DNA of 64,000 bases from Fidelibacterota bacterium. GTDB taxonomy: Bacteria > Pseudomonadota > Alphaproteobacteria > Rhodospirillales > Rhodospirillaceae. Positions 24,638 to 33,173 of this stretch are shown here, in pieces (the stretch's first letter is position 1; every line of letters begins with the position of its first letter). The translations under genes were made by a program, and so were the position numbers. Location: assembly GCA_947472795.1 (NCBI GenBank), contig CANJBL010000001.1:186001-250000 (forward strand). Direction: 5' to 3'. A model generated the notes under the pieces. It saw only the letters and a program-made list of their open reading frames with translations, did no database searches and had not been told where the DNA came from.

Positions 24638-26203
24638 ATGAACGACCTCGCTTTTGCACGGCATGTGAGCGACCGCTTGGGTTACGGCCCGCGCCCGGGC
24701 GATTTAGATGACATTCTGCACGCGGGTGCGGACCGGTGGATCGCCCAACAGCTGCGGCCTCAAAACATCAGTTTGCCAAAAGATTTGTCGGCGCGGCTTG
24801 CAGACTTGAGCGGTCTCGCCATCACGCCCGGCGAAGCCTTACGCACCTACGGGCCGCAGGCGGCGCGCGACGGCGAGGGCAAGCCCGATCCGGAGAAAGT
24901 GAAAGCGCTGCGCCAAGAGGCGCGCTTCATTCCAGCGCAAGGCGTGGAGGCGCGGCTGGTGCGTGCCGTAGAAAGTCCGCGTCAGCTGGAAGAGACGCTG
25001 GTGGATTTCTGGTTCAACCACTTCAATGTCTTCGCCGCGAAGGGGTTGGATGCGCTGTGGATCACCTCTTACGAACAGGAAGCCATTCGCCCGCACGTGC
25101 TTGGAAATTTTCGCGATCTCGTCGGTGCCACAGCGCGACATCCGGCCATGCTGTTCTATCTCGACAATTGGCAGAACAGCGCACCTGGCAGCGCCGGTGC
25201 CAAGGGCGCGTTCAAGGGGCTCAATGAAAATTACGCGCGCGAGCTGATGGAGCTGCATACGTTGGGCGTCGATGGCGGCTATACGCAAGCCGACGTCATC
25301 GCGTTGGCGCGCATCCTGACGGGCTGGGGTTTCGGCGGCCGCGGCGGCGGCGGGGCGGGCGGCATACGGCCCTTGCGCGACACCATGCATCTGCGCGAGC
25401 GGTTGAAGCCCGCAGCGGACGCGCACAACGCGGGCCGCTTCGCCTTCACCGAGGCACGGCACGATTTCGCCGATAAGATTTTTCTGGACCACACCATCAA
25501 AGGACACGGCGAACGCGAAGGCGAGGAAGCCCTGGACATCCTGGCGCATCATCCCGCCACCGCACGCCATATCAGTTTCAAGCTGGCACAGTACTACCTG
25601 GCCGACGAGCCGGATGCCGCCACGGTAGCAGCCATGACAGAAACATTTCAGAAAACCAAAGGCGACATTCGCGCGGTGCTGACGACATTGTTTGCCAGTG
25701 CTGCGTTCCGCGATCCGGCGCAGTTCGGAGCGAAGTTCAAGACGCCCATGCGGTACGCTGTCTCGGCCGTACGCAGCACGGGTGTGCCCTTCCGCAACTT
25801 CCGTCCGTTGTTCGGCGTGCTGACGCAACTGGGTCAGCCTATCTACGGCTGCCTGACACCTGACGGCTATAAATGCACCGAAGCCGCATGGCTCAATGCC
25901 GATGCCATGACGCGGCGCATCACCTTTGCCGTTGCTTTGGCTGCCGGGCGTTTGCCGCTGGGGAGCGATCCGCCGGATCGCCCCATCGCGGTGAAGCGCC
26001 CGGAACGCATGGCCGACCGAATGGCCCAGCGCTTGGATGCCGCTGCTGCTGGCGCACCACCGGAGCCGGCTGTCAACGCCGAGACGTTGCGGACAACGCT
26101 GGGCGACTTGTTCTCAGACACGACGCGCGCGGCCATCGCCGAAACCCAACCGGAGCTGCGCGCATCTCTGATGCTCGGCAGTCCCGAATTCATGCGCTGT
26201 TAG
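24638..26203 (+). CDS. DUF1800 domain-containing protein
   Basis: A 521-residue DUF1800 protein, starting NDLAFARHVSDRLGYGPRPGDL and carrying the LVDFWFNHFNVFA and RELMELHTLGVDGGYTQ blocks that define the family. No signal peptide is obvious, although many relatives are exported. It is followed 11 nt later by a DUF1501 gene. The two families are paired in many bacteria, but the joint function is unknown, with proposals linking them to secreted or surface oxidoreductase/phosphatase-like activities. The glycine-rich stretch near residue 235 (GGRGGGGAGG) is a flexible loop. Confidence 0.87.
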   Translation: MNDLAFARHVSDRLGYGPRPGDLDDILHAGADRWIAQQLRPQNISLPKDLSARLADLSGLAITPGEALRTYGPQAARDGEGKPDPEKVKALRQEARFIPAQGVEARLVRAVESPRQLEETLVDFWFNHFNVFAAKGLDALWITSYEQEAIRPHVLGNFRDLVGATARHPAMLFYLDNWQNSAPGSAGAKGAFKGLNENYARELMELHTLGVDGGYTQADVIALARILTGWGFGGRGGGGAGGIRPLRDTMHLRERLKPAADAHNAGRFAFTEARHDFADKIFLDHTIKGHGEREGEEALDILAHHPATARHISFKLAQYYLADEPDAATVAAMTETFQKTKGDIRAVLTTLFASAAFRDPAQFGAKFKTPMRYAVSAVRSTGVPFRNFRPLFGVLTQLGQPIYGCLTPDGYKCTEAAWLNADAMTRRITFAVALAAGRLPLGSDPPDRPIAVKRPERMADRMAQRLDAAAAGAPPEPAVNAETLRTTLGDLFSDTTRAAIAETQPELRASLMLGSPEFMRC

Positions 26204-26214
26204 GAGAGCACGTC

Positions 26215-27456
26215 ATGAAGAACCTCAATCGCCATCTCAGTCGCCGCCACGTTCTTGCTCTTGGTGCGAGCGCTGGACTCATCGGCGCGGTCTCGCCGCT
26301 GCGCAGCGCCTGGGCGGCAACCTCGGCCTCACAAAAACGCCTGGTGGTTGTGTTTCTGCGCGGTGCGGTCGATGGGCTCAACGTGCTGGTGCCGCACGGC
26401 GAGGAAGCCTACTACCTGGCGCGGCCCACCATTGCCGTGGCACGACCTGGTGCTGACCACGGCGCCATCGATCTCGATGGACACTTCGGCCTTCACCCTT
26501 CCCTGGCCGCATTGAAGCCCTTGTGGGACGAAGGCAGCCTTGCCTTTGTGCCTGCCAGCGGCTCGCCCGATGACACGCGCTCGCACTTCGATGCGCAAGA
26601 CTACATGGAAAGCGGCACGCCGGGACGCAAAGTCACCGCAGATGGATGGATGAACCGGCTGCTCGCGCAACTGCCCGGTGATCCTTCGCCCACACGCGGC
26701 TTAAGCTTCGGCCCCACGCTGCCGCGTATTTTCGCAGGGCGTGAAAGTGTGGCCAACATTCCGCTGGGGCGGGCGGCAGCGGCGCAGATCCCCTTGGACC
26801 GCCCGCTGATCAATGCCGCCTTCGACAAGCTTTACACCGGCCAGGATGCGATGAGCGCCGCTTACCAAGAAGGCATCGCCGCCCACAAGCAGGTCATGAG
26901 CGACCTTACAACCGAGATGAAGGAAGCCGACAACGGCGCACCATCGTCGCAAGGGTTTCCCGAGGACACCCAGCATCTCGCGCAATTGATCGCGCAGACG
27001 CCGTCGATTGCGTTGGGGTTCTTTGCTCTTGGCGGCTGGGACACGCATGTGAATCAGGGTGCGGGCGAAGGCCAACTCGCTCAGCGCCTGGCACCGCTGG
27101 CGGAAGGACTGACAGGACTGGTGAAGAGCCTTGGGCCCGCCTACCGCGATACCGTGATTGTCGTGATATCCGAGTTCGGCCGCACGGCACATGAGAACGG
27201 CAACCGTGGCACGGACCACGGGCACGGCAATGTCATGTGGGTGATGGGTGGGCCCGTGAAAGGCGGCAAGATTTATGGCGATTGGCCGGGCCTGGACAAA
27301 GACCAGCTCTATGAAGGGCGCGACCTTGCCGTCACCACCGATTTCCGCAGCGTCATCCAGACGCTTCTCACGGGGCACATGGGGCTGACACAGACTCAGG
27401 CGGCCTTGGTGCTTCCCGGCGCACCGGCAGCACCTTCGGTTTCCGCACTTATTTGA
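26215..27456 (+). CDS. DUF1501 (alkaline-phosphatase-superfamily-like) Tat-exported protein
   Basis: A 413-residue protein from ATG 26215 with AGGAG upstream (an in-frame region before it belongs to the DUF1800 gene). The twin-arginine motif SRRHVL at residues 9-14 and a hydrophobic stretch ending in AWA show Tat export, which usually implies a folded, cofactor-bound protein. The mature part has FLRGAVDGLNVLVPHG, SHFDAQDYMESG and GGWDTHVNQG followed by SEFGRTAHENGNRGTDHGHG, typical of DUF1501 (sulfatase/phosphatase-like fold). The substrate is unknown. It is cotranscribed with the DUF1800 gene. Confidence 0.87.
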   Translation: MKNLNRHLSRRHVLALGASAGLIGAVSPLRSAWAATSASQKRLVVVFLRGAVDGLNVLVPHGEEAYYLARPTIAVARPGADHGAIDLDGHFGLHPSLAALKPLWDEGSLAFVPASGSPDDTRSHFDAQDYMESGTPGRKVTADGWMNRLLAQLPGDPSPTRGLSFGPTLPRIFAGRESVANIPLGRAAAAQIPLDRPLINAAFDKLYTGQDAMSAAYQEGIAAHKQVMSDLTTEMKEADNGAPSSQGFPEDTQHLAQLIAQTPSIALGFFALGGWDTHVNQGAGEGQLAQRLAPLAEGLTGLVKSLGPAYRDTVIVVISEFGRTAHENGNRGTDHGHGNVMWVMGGPVKGGKIYGDWPGLDKDQLYEGRDLAVTTDFRSVIQTLLTGHMGLTQTQAALVLPGAPAAPSVSALI

Positions 27457-27467
27457 TGGGCAAAAAC

Positions 27468-27497
27468 AAACGGCCCCGGATTTCTCCAGGGCCGTTT
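27468..27497. terminator. Bidirectional intrinsic terminator between the DUF1501 gene and carD
   Basis: AAACGGCCC (27468-27476) and GGGCCGTTT (27489-27497) pair, with an inner GGA/TCC and a TTTC loop. T-runs flank on both strands, so it can end both convergent transcripts. Confidence 0.8.
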
Positions 27498-27518
27498 TCG
27501 AAAAATCTGAAACACCGA

Positions 27519-28091
27519 TTAGGCAGCGTTCAAAAGCTTTTCCAACTTGGCGGTGGCTGCTTCCGGCTTGATCTTCTCCACAGCCGCCACTTCATGGGCC
27601 AGGCGCTCGAGGGCCTGTTCGTAGATCTGGCGTTCGCTGTAGGACTGTTCCGGCTGGCTTGCGCCACGGTGCAGGTCGCGCACCACTTCGGCGATGGATA
27701 CCGGATCGCCGGAGTTGATCTTGGCTTCGTATTCCTGAGCGCGGCGGCTCCACATGGCACGCTTCACGCGGGCGCGGCCCTTCAGGGTGGTGAGCGCCGC
27801 TTCCATAACCTTGCGCGTGGAAAGTTTGCGCAGGCCGGAGTTCTCGACCTTGCGCACAGGTACGCGCAGGGTCATGCGGTCGCGTTCAAAACTGATGACG
27901 AAGAGATCCACCTTCTGACCGGCGATGGTTTGCGCTTCGATGCTGGTCACTTTGCCGACGCCGTGGGCTGGATAGACCACGAAATCACCGGCGGAAAATG
28001 GCAGAACGACTTTAATCTCTTTCGTTGTTTTTACTGCCGCCTTGGGCAGATTTGCTGCCGCCTTGGGCATGTTTGCTGCTGTCTTGGGCAT
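27519..28091 (-). CDS. carD: CarD-family transcriptional regulator
   Basis: A 190-residue CarD protein. Residues about 25-85 are the RNA-polymerase-interacting Tudor-like domain (FSAGDFVVYPAHGVGKVTSIE), and the C-terminal helical domain with KGRARVKRAMWSRRAQEYE binds DNA at the upstream edge of the transcription bubble. CarD-type proteins stabilise open complexes at rRNA and other promoters. The first 21 residues are a tandem 7-residue repeat (MPKTAAN, MPKAAAN, LPKAAVK) that is an atypical low-complexity extension. The gene has a long structured upstream region. Confidence 0.92.
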   Translation of the reverse strand: MPKTAANMPKAAANLPKAAVKTTKEIKVVLPFSAGDFVVYPAHGVGKVTSIEAQTIAGQKVDLFVISFERDRMTLRVPVRKVENSGLRKLSTRKVMEAALTTLKGRARVKRAMWSRRAQEYEAKINSGDPVSIAEVVRDLHRGASQPEQSYSERQIYEQALERLAHEVAAVEKIKPEAATAKLEKLLNAA

Positions 28092-28217
28092 GATCGGTCT
28101 CTACTCTCCACACCTTGGGTTATTTAGGTCCGTTCGCGAAGCCTGATCCCCCAACCGACCGGTCCCACTGCCTTGCGGGCCGGTTCTTCCGATTACGATC
28201 AAGGCTGACCCGTTCCC

Positions 28218-28249
28218 CCTAAGACCTAAGCCGATTATGGCCTAAGCCG
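28218..28249. repeat. CCTAAG(CCG) direct repeats upstream of carD
   Basis: CCTAAG at 28218, CCTAAGCCG at 28225 and 28241. The spacing of 16 nt between the two full copies and the position 130-160 nt upstream of carD suggest a regulator-binding array, but no regulator is known. Confidence 0.5.
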
Positions 28250-28340
28250 GAACGAGCCGAACGCACCTAACTCCGCCGCGAGCTTTATTTTGCGGTTTTT
28301 CAAGGACTTACCGCAAAAAGCCGATAAAGAACGGCGGAGA

Positions 28341-28371
28341 AAAAATAATCCGCCGGGTTCGCAGGCGGATT
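28341..28371 (-). terminator. Second minus-strand hairpin terminator after fdxA
   Basis: AATCCGCC (28347-28354) pairs perfectly with GGCGGATT (28364-28371). On the minus strand the stem is followed by ATTTTTTC. It is either a back-up terminator for fdxA or the end of a short RNA between the two hairpins. Confidence 0.6.
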
Positions 28372-28400
28372 AGGGAGAATGTATCACAAAAAATGGTGAA

Positions 28401-28422
28401 AATACAGGCGGAAAGCCGCCTG
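28401..28422 (-). terminator. Intrinsic terminator of fdxA
   Basis: CAGGCGG (28405-28411) and CCGCCTG (28416-28422) form a 7-bp stem with a 4-nt loop, about 40 nt after the fdxA stop. On the minus strand it is followed by TATTTTC. Confidence 0.65.
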
Positions 28423-28460
28423 TAACAGTTACAGCACGAACTTAAAGTGAAAGATTAAGT

Positions 28461-28796
28461 TCAGGCGTTAGAGCCAGGATTGGTGCTAAGGTGCTGTTTT
28501 TTATCGGGTTTATCTTTCCACTCGTCGGCATCAGGCGGGGTCGGGCCTTTGGCCGTGATGTTCGGCCACTTATCCGCGTATTCCTTGTTGATATCCTGCC
28601 AGGCGGCAGCACTTTCGTCCGAATCGGGAACAATGGCCTCGGCTGGGCACTCGGGTTCGCAGACGCCGCAATCGATGCATTCGTCCGGATTGATGACCAG
28701 CATGTTCTCACCTTCGTAGAAGCAGTCCACAGGGCAGACTTCCACGCAGTCCATATACTTGCACTTGATGCAGTTTTCGGTGACGACATAGGTCAT
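28461..28796 (-). CDS. fdxA: 7Fe ferredoxin FdxA
   Basis: A 111-residue ferredoxin from ATG 28796 (GGAG 9 nt upstream; the five extra codons before it are not family-like). The N-terminal [20 protein letters not shown] carries the [3Fe-4S]/[4Fe-4S] cysteine set, and [12 protein letters not shown] holds the second cluster, as in alphaproteobacterial FdxA and Azotobacter FdI. It is a small cytosolic electron carrier, a plausible partner of KorAB in this genome. The carD-fdxA adjacency is common in alphaproteobacteria. Two hairpin terminators follow. Confidence 0.94.
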   Translation of the reverse strand: MTYVVTENCIKCKYMDCVEVCPVDCFYEGENMLVINPDECIDCGVCEPECPAEAIVPDSDESAAAWQDINKEYADKWPNITAKGPTPPDADEWKDKPDKKQHLSTNPGSNA

Positions 28797-28943
28797 GTCT
28801 TTGAACTCCAATAAGCACGCACACGACGGCGCGCCGAACCCTCACTTAGCCCCTTCCGTATTCGATTTGGCCGCAAGGCGTCAAGAAGCCATCAAGCCCT
28901 TGGCCGCTATTCCGGTTTTTGCGCTGCACGCGAGGAGCCAGTC

Positions 28944-29555
28944 TTGACCGTGGTACCCCAAGCGCCGCCATCAGCCGTGCGCAATGCCGAACCCATCCTG
29001 GAGGTTTTGCAGCGAGCGTTCGCACCGCCGTTCAAAGGAACCGAAGTTCTGGAGATCGCCTCCGGCTCGGGATATCACGCGCAAACCTTTGCCCGCGCCT
29101 TTCCACACCTGGCCTGGCAACCCACGGACCCCACAGCCGATGCCCTCGCCTCTATCGCAGCTCATGTAGAGCAGGCGAAACTTTCCAACCTGCGCCAGCC
29201 TTTGATGCTGGATGTGTGCAGCAATCCCTGGCCCGTGAACCGCGCCGACGCCGTGGTGTGCATCAACATGATCCATATTTCGCCCTGGGCGGCAACCGAG
29301 GGGCTGATGCAAGGGTGCGGGCGCATCCTGCCGCCGGGCGGCGTGCTTGTGACCTACGGGCCCTATGTGCTCGACGGCGATTTCCTGGCCGAAAGCAATG
29401 TGGCCTTTGATGAGTCGTTGCGCAGCCGCAATCCCGCCTGGGGGATTCGCGAGGTCAGCGCCGTGACAGCCGCTGCTGAAGCGCAAGGCTTGCGGCGCCC
29501 GGACCTGGTGCGCATGCCCGCCAACAACCTGACGCTGATTTTCCAAAAGCGCTAA
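28944..29555 (+). CDS. DUF938 SAM-dependent methyltransferase-like protein
   Basis: A 203-residue class I methyltransferase-fold protein of the DUF938 family. NAEPILEVLQRAF at the start, VLEIASGSGYHAQTFARAFP as motif I, then CINMIHISPW and LPPGGVLVTYGPY are the family blocks. The likely start is TTG 28944, with GAGGAG about 7 nt upstream and no nearby ATG in frame. The reaction is unknown. It sits alone on the plus strand inside a minus-strand block, overlapping the 3' end of the S4 gene by 4 nt. Confidence 0.85.
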   Translation: MTVVPQAPPSAVRNAEPILEVLQRAFAPPFKGTEVLEIASGSGYHAQTFARAFPHLAWQPTDPTADALASIAAHVEQAKLSNLRQPLMLDVCSNPWPVNRADAVVCINMIHISPWAATEGLMQGCGRILPPGGVLVTYGPYVLDGDFLAESNVAFDESLRSRNPAWGIREVSAVTAAAEAQGLRRPDLVRMPANNLTLIFQKR

Positions 29556-29881
29556 GGCGCGGGGATATACAGAGGCAGTGCCGCCTCTTCCGACGAGAGC
29601 CGTTCGAGCGGCGCCGCCTCCTCGTACAGCGCGCGCGCTTCCTCGGGCGGGCCACGGCGCTCGCCGAGACCCTTCACTACCACATGCCGCCTGATCTTGC
29701 AGAGTGTGATGCTGAGCTTATCACCCATGTGCACGGGCGCCGCCGTTTTCAGCACAGGCGTGCCGTTGAGCAGCACCTGGCCGCGCTCGATGGCCTTTTG
29801 CGCCAGCGCGCGTGTTTTGCAGAAGCGGGCGAACCAGAGCCACTTGTCGATACGTTCGTTTGGTTTTTCGGCCGCACTCAC
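29552..29881 (-). CDS. S4-domain RNA-binding protein (HslR/Hsp15-like)
   Basis: A 109-residue protein. ERIDKWLWFARFCKTRALAQ begins the S4 domain (residues 9-70), which binds structured RNA. Members of this group (Hsp15/HslR, RqcP-like) bind 50S subunits carrying stalled nascent chains. The C-terminal 35 residues are acidic and variable. Its ATG overlaps the stop of the Suv3-like helicase by 4 nt, so the two are translationally coupled, a conserved alphaproteobacterial arrangement. Confidence 0.88.
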   Translation of the reverse strand: MSAAEKPNERIDKWLWFARFCKTRALAQKAIERGQVLLNGTPVLKTAAPVHMGDKLSITLCKIRRHVVVKGLGERRGPPEEARALYEEAAPLERLSSEEAALPLYIPAP

Positions 29882-32424
29882 GAGGGCATCAACTCCTTCA
29901 ACTTGGCGAAGGGTGAATCGGAGAGGGCTTCGTTATCTTGTGGGCGTTCTTTCAAACGCAGCGCCTTGATGTGCGGTGGTGTGCGACGGCGCACGGCAAA
30001 AGCGAGGCCGGCCGCCGTGATTGATACTTTGAAACCCAAAACTTTCATCACAGGCACAGCGGCCTCGGCAGTGATGCCGAGCAGCGACAATGTGGCCGAC
30101 GGCAGGACTTTTGTTTTCTCGCGTGCAAGCCGGCGCACTTCGGCGGCGAAGCGCTCGAGCATATCGATGCGGTAGGCTGCTACGCCGATGGGTCTAAAGC
30201 CGCACGCCACATAAAACAGCTCGGGCACGCCAGCGGGGACGCCGATGGCCACGCGACCCTCGGACGGCAGAGTTGGCGCGGGAATGTCGCGGTGGGCGGC
30301 AATCCACAGCAATCCGCGCAAGCGCATAGGTGCTGCTTTGAGCAAGGCTGGGAAGAAGACGTGCTCCAGGCCGAAGCGGATGCCCAGCCGTGCGAGGGTT
30401 TTGCGTTCCTCGTCTTTCAGCAACGCAAGATGACTTTCCACTTCGCTGCGGCGAATGGCGCCAAGACTTTCCGCAAGCTGAAAGACAATGCCGCGCACAG
30501 GTGCCGTGACCTCGGCTGCGCGGGCTTTCACCAGCGGGGCCAGAACGTGAGCGATGTGCGCCGTGAGCCAGGCCCTGAGCCGTGCTTCCACGCGCCCGCG
30601 CGCGTCTGCTTCCAGGCGCTCGTCGGCGGGAAGCAAGACATGAGGCTTCAGGCGTTCGGGTCCTTTGATGAGCGAAGCGATGGGTTCGTTTCGCCAGAGG
30701 ATGCGCGCTGAGTCGTCCAGACGGAATTGCTCGTCGGTACTGGCGGCGATGGCATCGACACGCGCGGCAATGACGGGACGCAAGGCCGCATTGGCAGCAC
30801 CCAGCACGGCGCGGTCGGCGGTACGCAAACCCGTGCGTTCGGCGCGGAAGCGCAGGCCTTCGAGATGGCCCAGCTTGTGGCCGTCCACAGCGACACTGCC
30901 ATCCTCGCCCAGTTCCGCGGCCATGAGATCGTCGCCACGCAGACGTTTCACGAGATGCGAGGTGCGGCTGTCGACAAACTGCTTGGTGAGTTTTTCATGC
31001 AAGGCATCGGACAGGCGATCTTCCACCTCGCGGGTGCGGTCCTGCCAGTCAAGGCTGTTGGTCATCCAATCGCCCCGGTGGGCGATGTAGGTCCACACAC
31101 GGATGGCGGCAATGCGGTCCATAATCGCATGCATATCTCCATCAGTGCGGTTGATGCGCTCGACGTGGGCAGCCACCCAATCCTCGGGCAGCATTTCGCT
31201 ACCTTGTGTGAGGTGCTCGAACACTTGCGCCATAAATCGCGCGTGCATCTCGGGCTTGAGCTTGCGGAAATCGGGCACCTGGGCCACGTCCCACAGGAGG
31301 CGCAGACGGATGTGGCCTTCGGCGCGCGTGCGCACGTCGCCTTCCTTGACCATGGCTTCCAGCACCAACTGGTCCTCCGCCGGTGGCGGGCGCACGAGCA
31401 GCGGTGACGGGGGCATGTGGCGCAAGGAGCCGACGAGCGCTTCGAGCGAGGTGAAGCGCAATTCTGTGTTGCGCCAAAAAATCGTCTGCAGCGGCGGGAA
31501 CTCGTGGGACTCGACGCGCGCAATGATATCGGGGTCGATCTCGGGTACATCGGCCGTGACACCAAAGGTGCCGTCGTTCATGTGGCGCCCGGCACGCCCG
31601 GCGATCTGCGCCACTTCGGCAGCGGTCAGCGCGCGCGGGGCACGCCCGTCGAACTTGCTGGTGGACGCGAAGGCAACGTGGTCCACATCCATGTTGAGGC
31701 CCATACCCACCGCGTCGGTGGCCACCATGTAGTCCACGTCGCCGCTTTGATAGAGCGCCACCTGGGCATTGCGCGTACGCGGGGAGAGCGCGCCCATGAC
31801 CACAGCCGCACCCCCGCGATGACGGCGAATGAGTTCGGCGATGCCGTAAACCTCCGATATTGAAAAGGCGACAACGGCACAGCGGCGCGGCAGCCGCGTG
31901 AGTTTCTTAGCCCCCGCATAGAGCAGCTTGGAGAATCGCGGGCGGCTCATGAACTGCACGCCGGGCACGAGCTTGCGGATGAGCGGCTTGATGGTCTCAG
32001 CACCCAGGAACATGGTCTCCACATCGCCGCGGGCGTGCAGCAGGCGCTGGGTGAAGACATGGCCACGGTCGGCATCGGCGGCGAGCTGAATTTCATCCAC
32101 CGCGAGGAACGCCACGCGCCGGTCGAGCGGCATGCTCTCGACCGTGCAGATGAAATAGCGTGGATTGGGCGGGACGATCTTCTCTTCGCCGGTGATCAGC
32201 GCCACGGCGCCGTAACCGCGCAGTTTGACCACGCGGTCGTAATTCTCGCGCGCCAGCAACCGCAGCGGAAAACCGATCATGCCCGACGCATGGCCGAGCA
32301 TGCGGTCCATGGCGAGATAGGTCTTGCCGGTGTTGGTGGGGCCCAGCACGGCGGTGACTGCCGGCTTGCCGCCCTCGCCAAAGGGCGAGGACGGCGCCAG
32401 CTTGAACCGAGTGTCAGCGGTCAT
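29878..32424 (-). CDS. Suv3/SUPV3L1-like DExH RNA helicase
   Basis: An 848-residue helicase. Walker A is GPTNTGKT at residues 28-35 and the DExH-type box is VDEIQLAADADRGHVFT (D110-E111). The RecA2 region has ATDAVGMGLNMDVDHVAF and QIAGRAGRH, motif VI. This matches the Suv3 family, which works with RNA-degrading complexes in mitochondria and is common in alphaproteobacteria. A C-terminal region of about 400 residues (from near residue 450) is alphaproteobacterial and less conserved. It is the first gene of the helicase-S4 operon. Confidence 0.88.
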   Translation of the reverse strand: MTADTRFKLAPSSPFGEGGKPAVTAVLGPTNTGKTYLAMDRMLGHASGMIGFPLRLLARENYDRVVKLRGYGAVALITGEEKIVPPNPRYFICTVESMPLDRRVAFLAVDEIQLAADADRGHVFTQRLLHARGDVETMFLGAETIKPLIRKLVPGVQFMSRPRFSKLLYAGAKKLTRLPRRCAVVAFSISEVYGIAELIRRHRGGAAVVMGALSPRTRNAQVALYQSGDVDYMVATDAVGMGLNMDVDHVAFASTSKFDGRAPRALTAAEVAQIAGRAGRHMNDGTFGVTADVPEIDPDIIARVESHEFPPLQTIFWRNTELRFTSLEALVGSLRHMPPSPLLVRPPPAEDQLVLEAMVKEGDVRTRAEGHIRLRLLWDVAQVPDFRKLKPEMHARFMAQVFEHLTQGSEMLPEDWVAAHVERINRTDGDMHAIMDRIAAIRVWTYIAHRGDWMTNSLDWQDRTREVEDRLSDALHEKLTKQFVDSRTSHLVKRLRGDDLMAAELGEDGSVAVDGHKLGHLEGLRFRAERTGLRTADRAVLGAANAALRPVIAARVDAIAASTDEQFRLDDSARILWRNEPIASLIKGPERLKPHVLLPADERLEADARGRVEARLRAWLTAHIAHVLAPLVKARAAEVTAPVRGIVFQLAESLGAIRRSEVESHLALLKDEERKTLARLGIRFGLEHVFFPALLKAAPMRLRGLLWIAAHRDIPAPTLPSEGRVAIGVPAGVPELFYVACGFRPIGVAAYRIDMLERFAAEVRRLAREKTKVLPSATLSLLGITAEAAVPVMKVLGFKVSITAAGLAFAVRRRTPPHIKALRLKERPQDNEALSDSPFAKLKELMPS

Positions 32425-32485
32425 GGCCGCCTACGAAGGAGAAGGGAAATGCGCAGACGTGAGATCGCGTGCCTTAAACTGCCAC

Positions 32486-32863
32486 TTAAACGGCCACTTG
32501 GCGCACATCGATATGACGCGGGTCGCGCCAGCGTCGCGCCACATATTCCTTCAGTTGGCGCTGCATGGTGTCGAAGGCATCGCGTACTGCGATGTTGACG
32601 TTCTGGTTTTTCTTGAGGGCTTCGCCGCTTTTCGGCTCGCGTTTGACGACCAGCTCTTCGCCGGGAACTTCGACAACAATGGAAATGAGAAACGGCTGGC
32701 CCTTGGAGATGGCCGTACCGTGATGGTGCTTTTCGACGACGACGCGGCAGCCGGTGATGCGGTCGAAGAATTGCTCGAGCTTGGAGACTTTCGCGCGGAT
32801 GCGGCTTTCAACCGCTTCTGATTTGTCTATGCCATGGAAGGAGATCTGGACGGGCACTTGCAT
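32486..32863 (-). CDS. Ribosome hibernation factor, short HPF/RaiA type
   Basis: A 125-residue protein with the HPF/YfiA fold: VPVQISFHGIDKSEAVESRI, then KLEQFFDRITGCRVVVEKHH and DAFDTMQRQLKEY. It binds the decoding region of the 30S subunit in non-growing cells. Only the N-terminal ribosome-binding domain is present; the C-terminal dimerisation domain of long HPF (100-S dimer formation) is absent. It lies 61 nt upstream of the helicase on the same strand and may be part of its transcript. Confidence 0.85.
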   Translation of the reverse strand: MQVPVQISFHGIDKSEAVESRIRAKVSKLEQFFDRITGCRVVVEKHHHGTAISKGQPFLISIVVEVPGEELVVKREPKSGEALKKNQNVNIAVRDAFDTMQRQLKEYVARRWRDPRHIDVRQVAV

Positions 32864-33173
32864 GTTTTAGGCTCCGTGAGAGTGAACGGGCGCCCCGGCA
32901 AAATCGTGCGGTGTTCTCGCGCTGACCCCGCACCGCCGGGACATGAGACCTTTCAATCATGGGCCTTGGAGAAGCGTTCCGCAACGGGCTGAGCGGCCTT
33001 ACGGACAAAAATTTAATGCGGGAACTTTCCCCGCGAATCATTTGAAGCCGCTGGCCAAAAGTCACGGGCGAAAGCCCCCTTGCCAGGAGCCGCGTCTCGT
33101 CTCATATCTGCGCCACCTTGAGGAGTGCGCAACCTAGAGATAGCGCGACAATAGGAAAGCAGGGCGACAGACC
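32864..33173. other. Divergent regulatory spacer between hpf and htpG
   Basis: A 310-nt interval with no credible ORF. It contains the leaders of both divergent genes. The htpG side carries an RpoH-like promoter (33079-33107). I see no clear promoter for hpf. Confidence 0.6.
33079..33107 (+). promoter_or_regulatory. RpoH-like promoter of htpG
   Basis: CTTGCC (33079-33084), 16 nt, CTCATAT (33101-33107). The CTTG plus C-rich/CATAT layout suits a heat-shock sigma factor, and htpG is a usual RpoH target. The start codon is 66 nt downstream. Confidence 0.5.

Larger units (their letters stand above)
28092..28460. other. Non-coding spacer between fdxA and carD with hairpins and repeats
   Basis: A 369-nt stretch with no credible gene. 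From right to left (minus-strand reading) it holds two intrinsic-terminator-like hairpins (28405-28422 and 28347-28371), an inverted repeat TTTTGCGGT/ACCGCAAAA at 28288-28318, and three copies of CCTAAG at 28218, 28225 and 28241 (the latter two extended to CCTAAGCCG, 16 nt apart). It then reaches the carD start. The carD promoter must lie here; I could not place it with certainty. Confidence 0.6.

Noticed and set aside
24839-25828. 329-residue antisense ORF within the DUF1800 gene
   Set aside because: A shadow of the real gene in GC-rich DNA; it lacks any domain and the sense frame is clearly coding.
28288-28318. TTTTGCGGT/ACCGCAAAA hairpin as an intrinsic terminator
   Set aside because: Neither strand has a U-run directly after the stem; kept only as part of the structured spacer.
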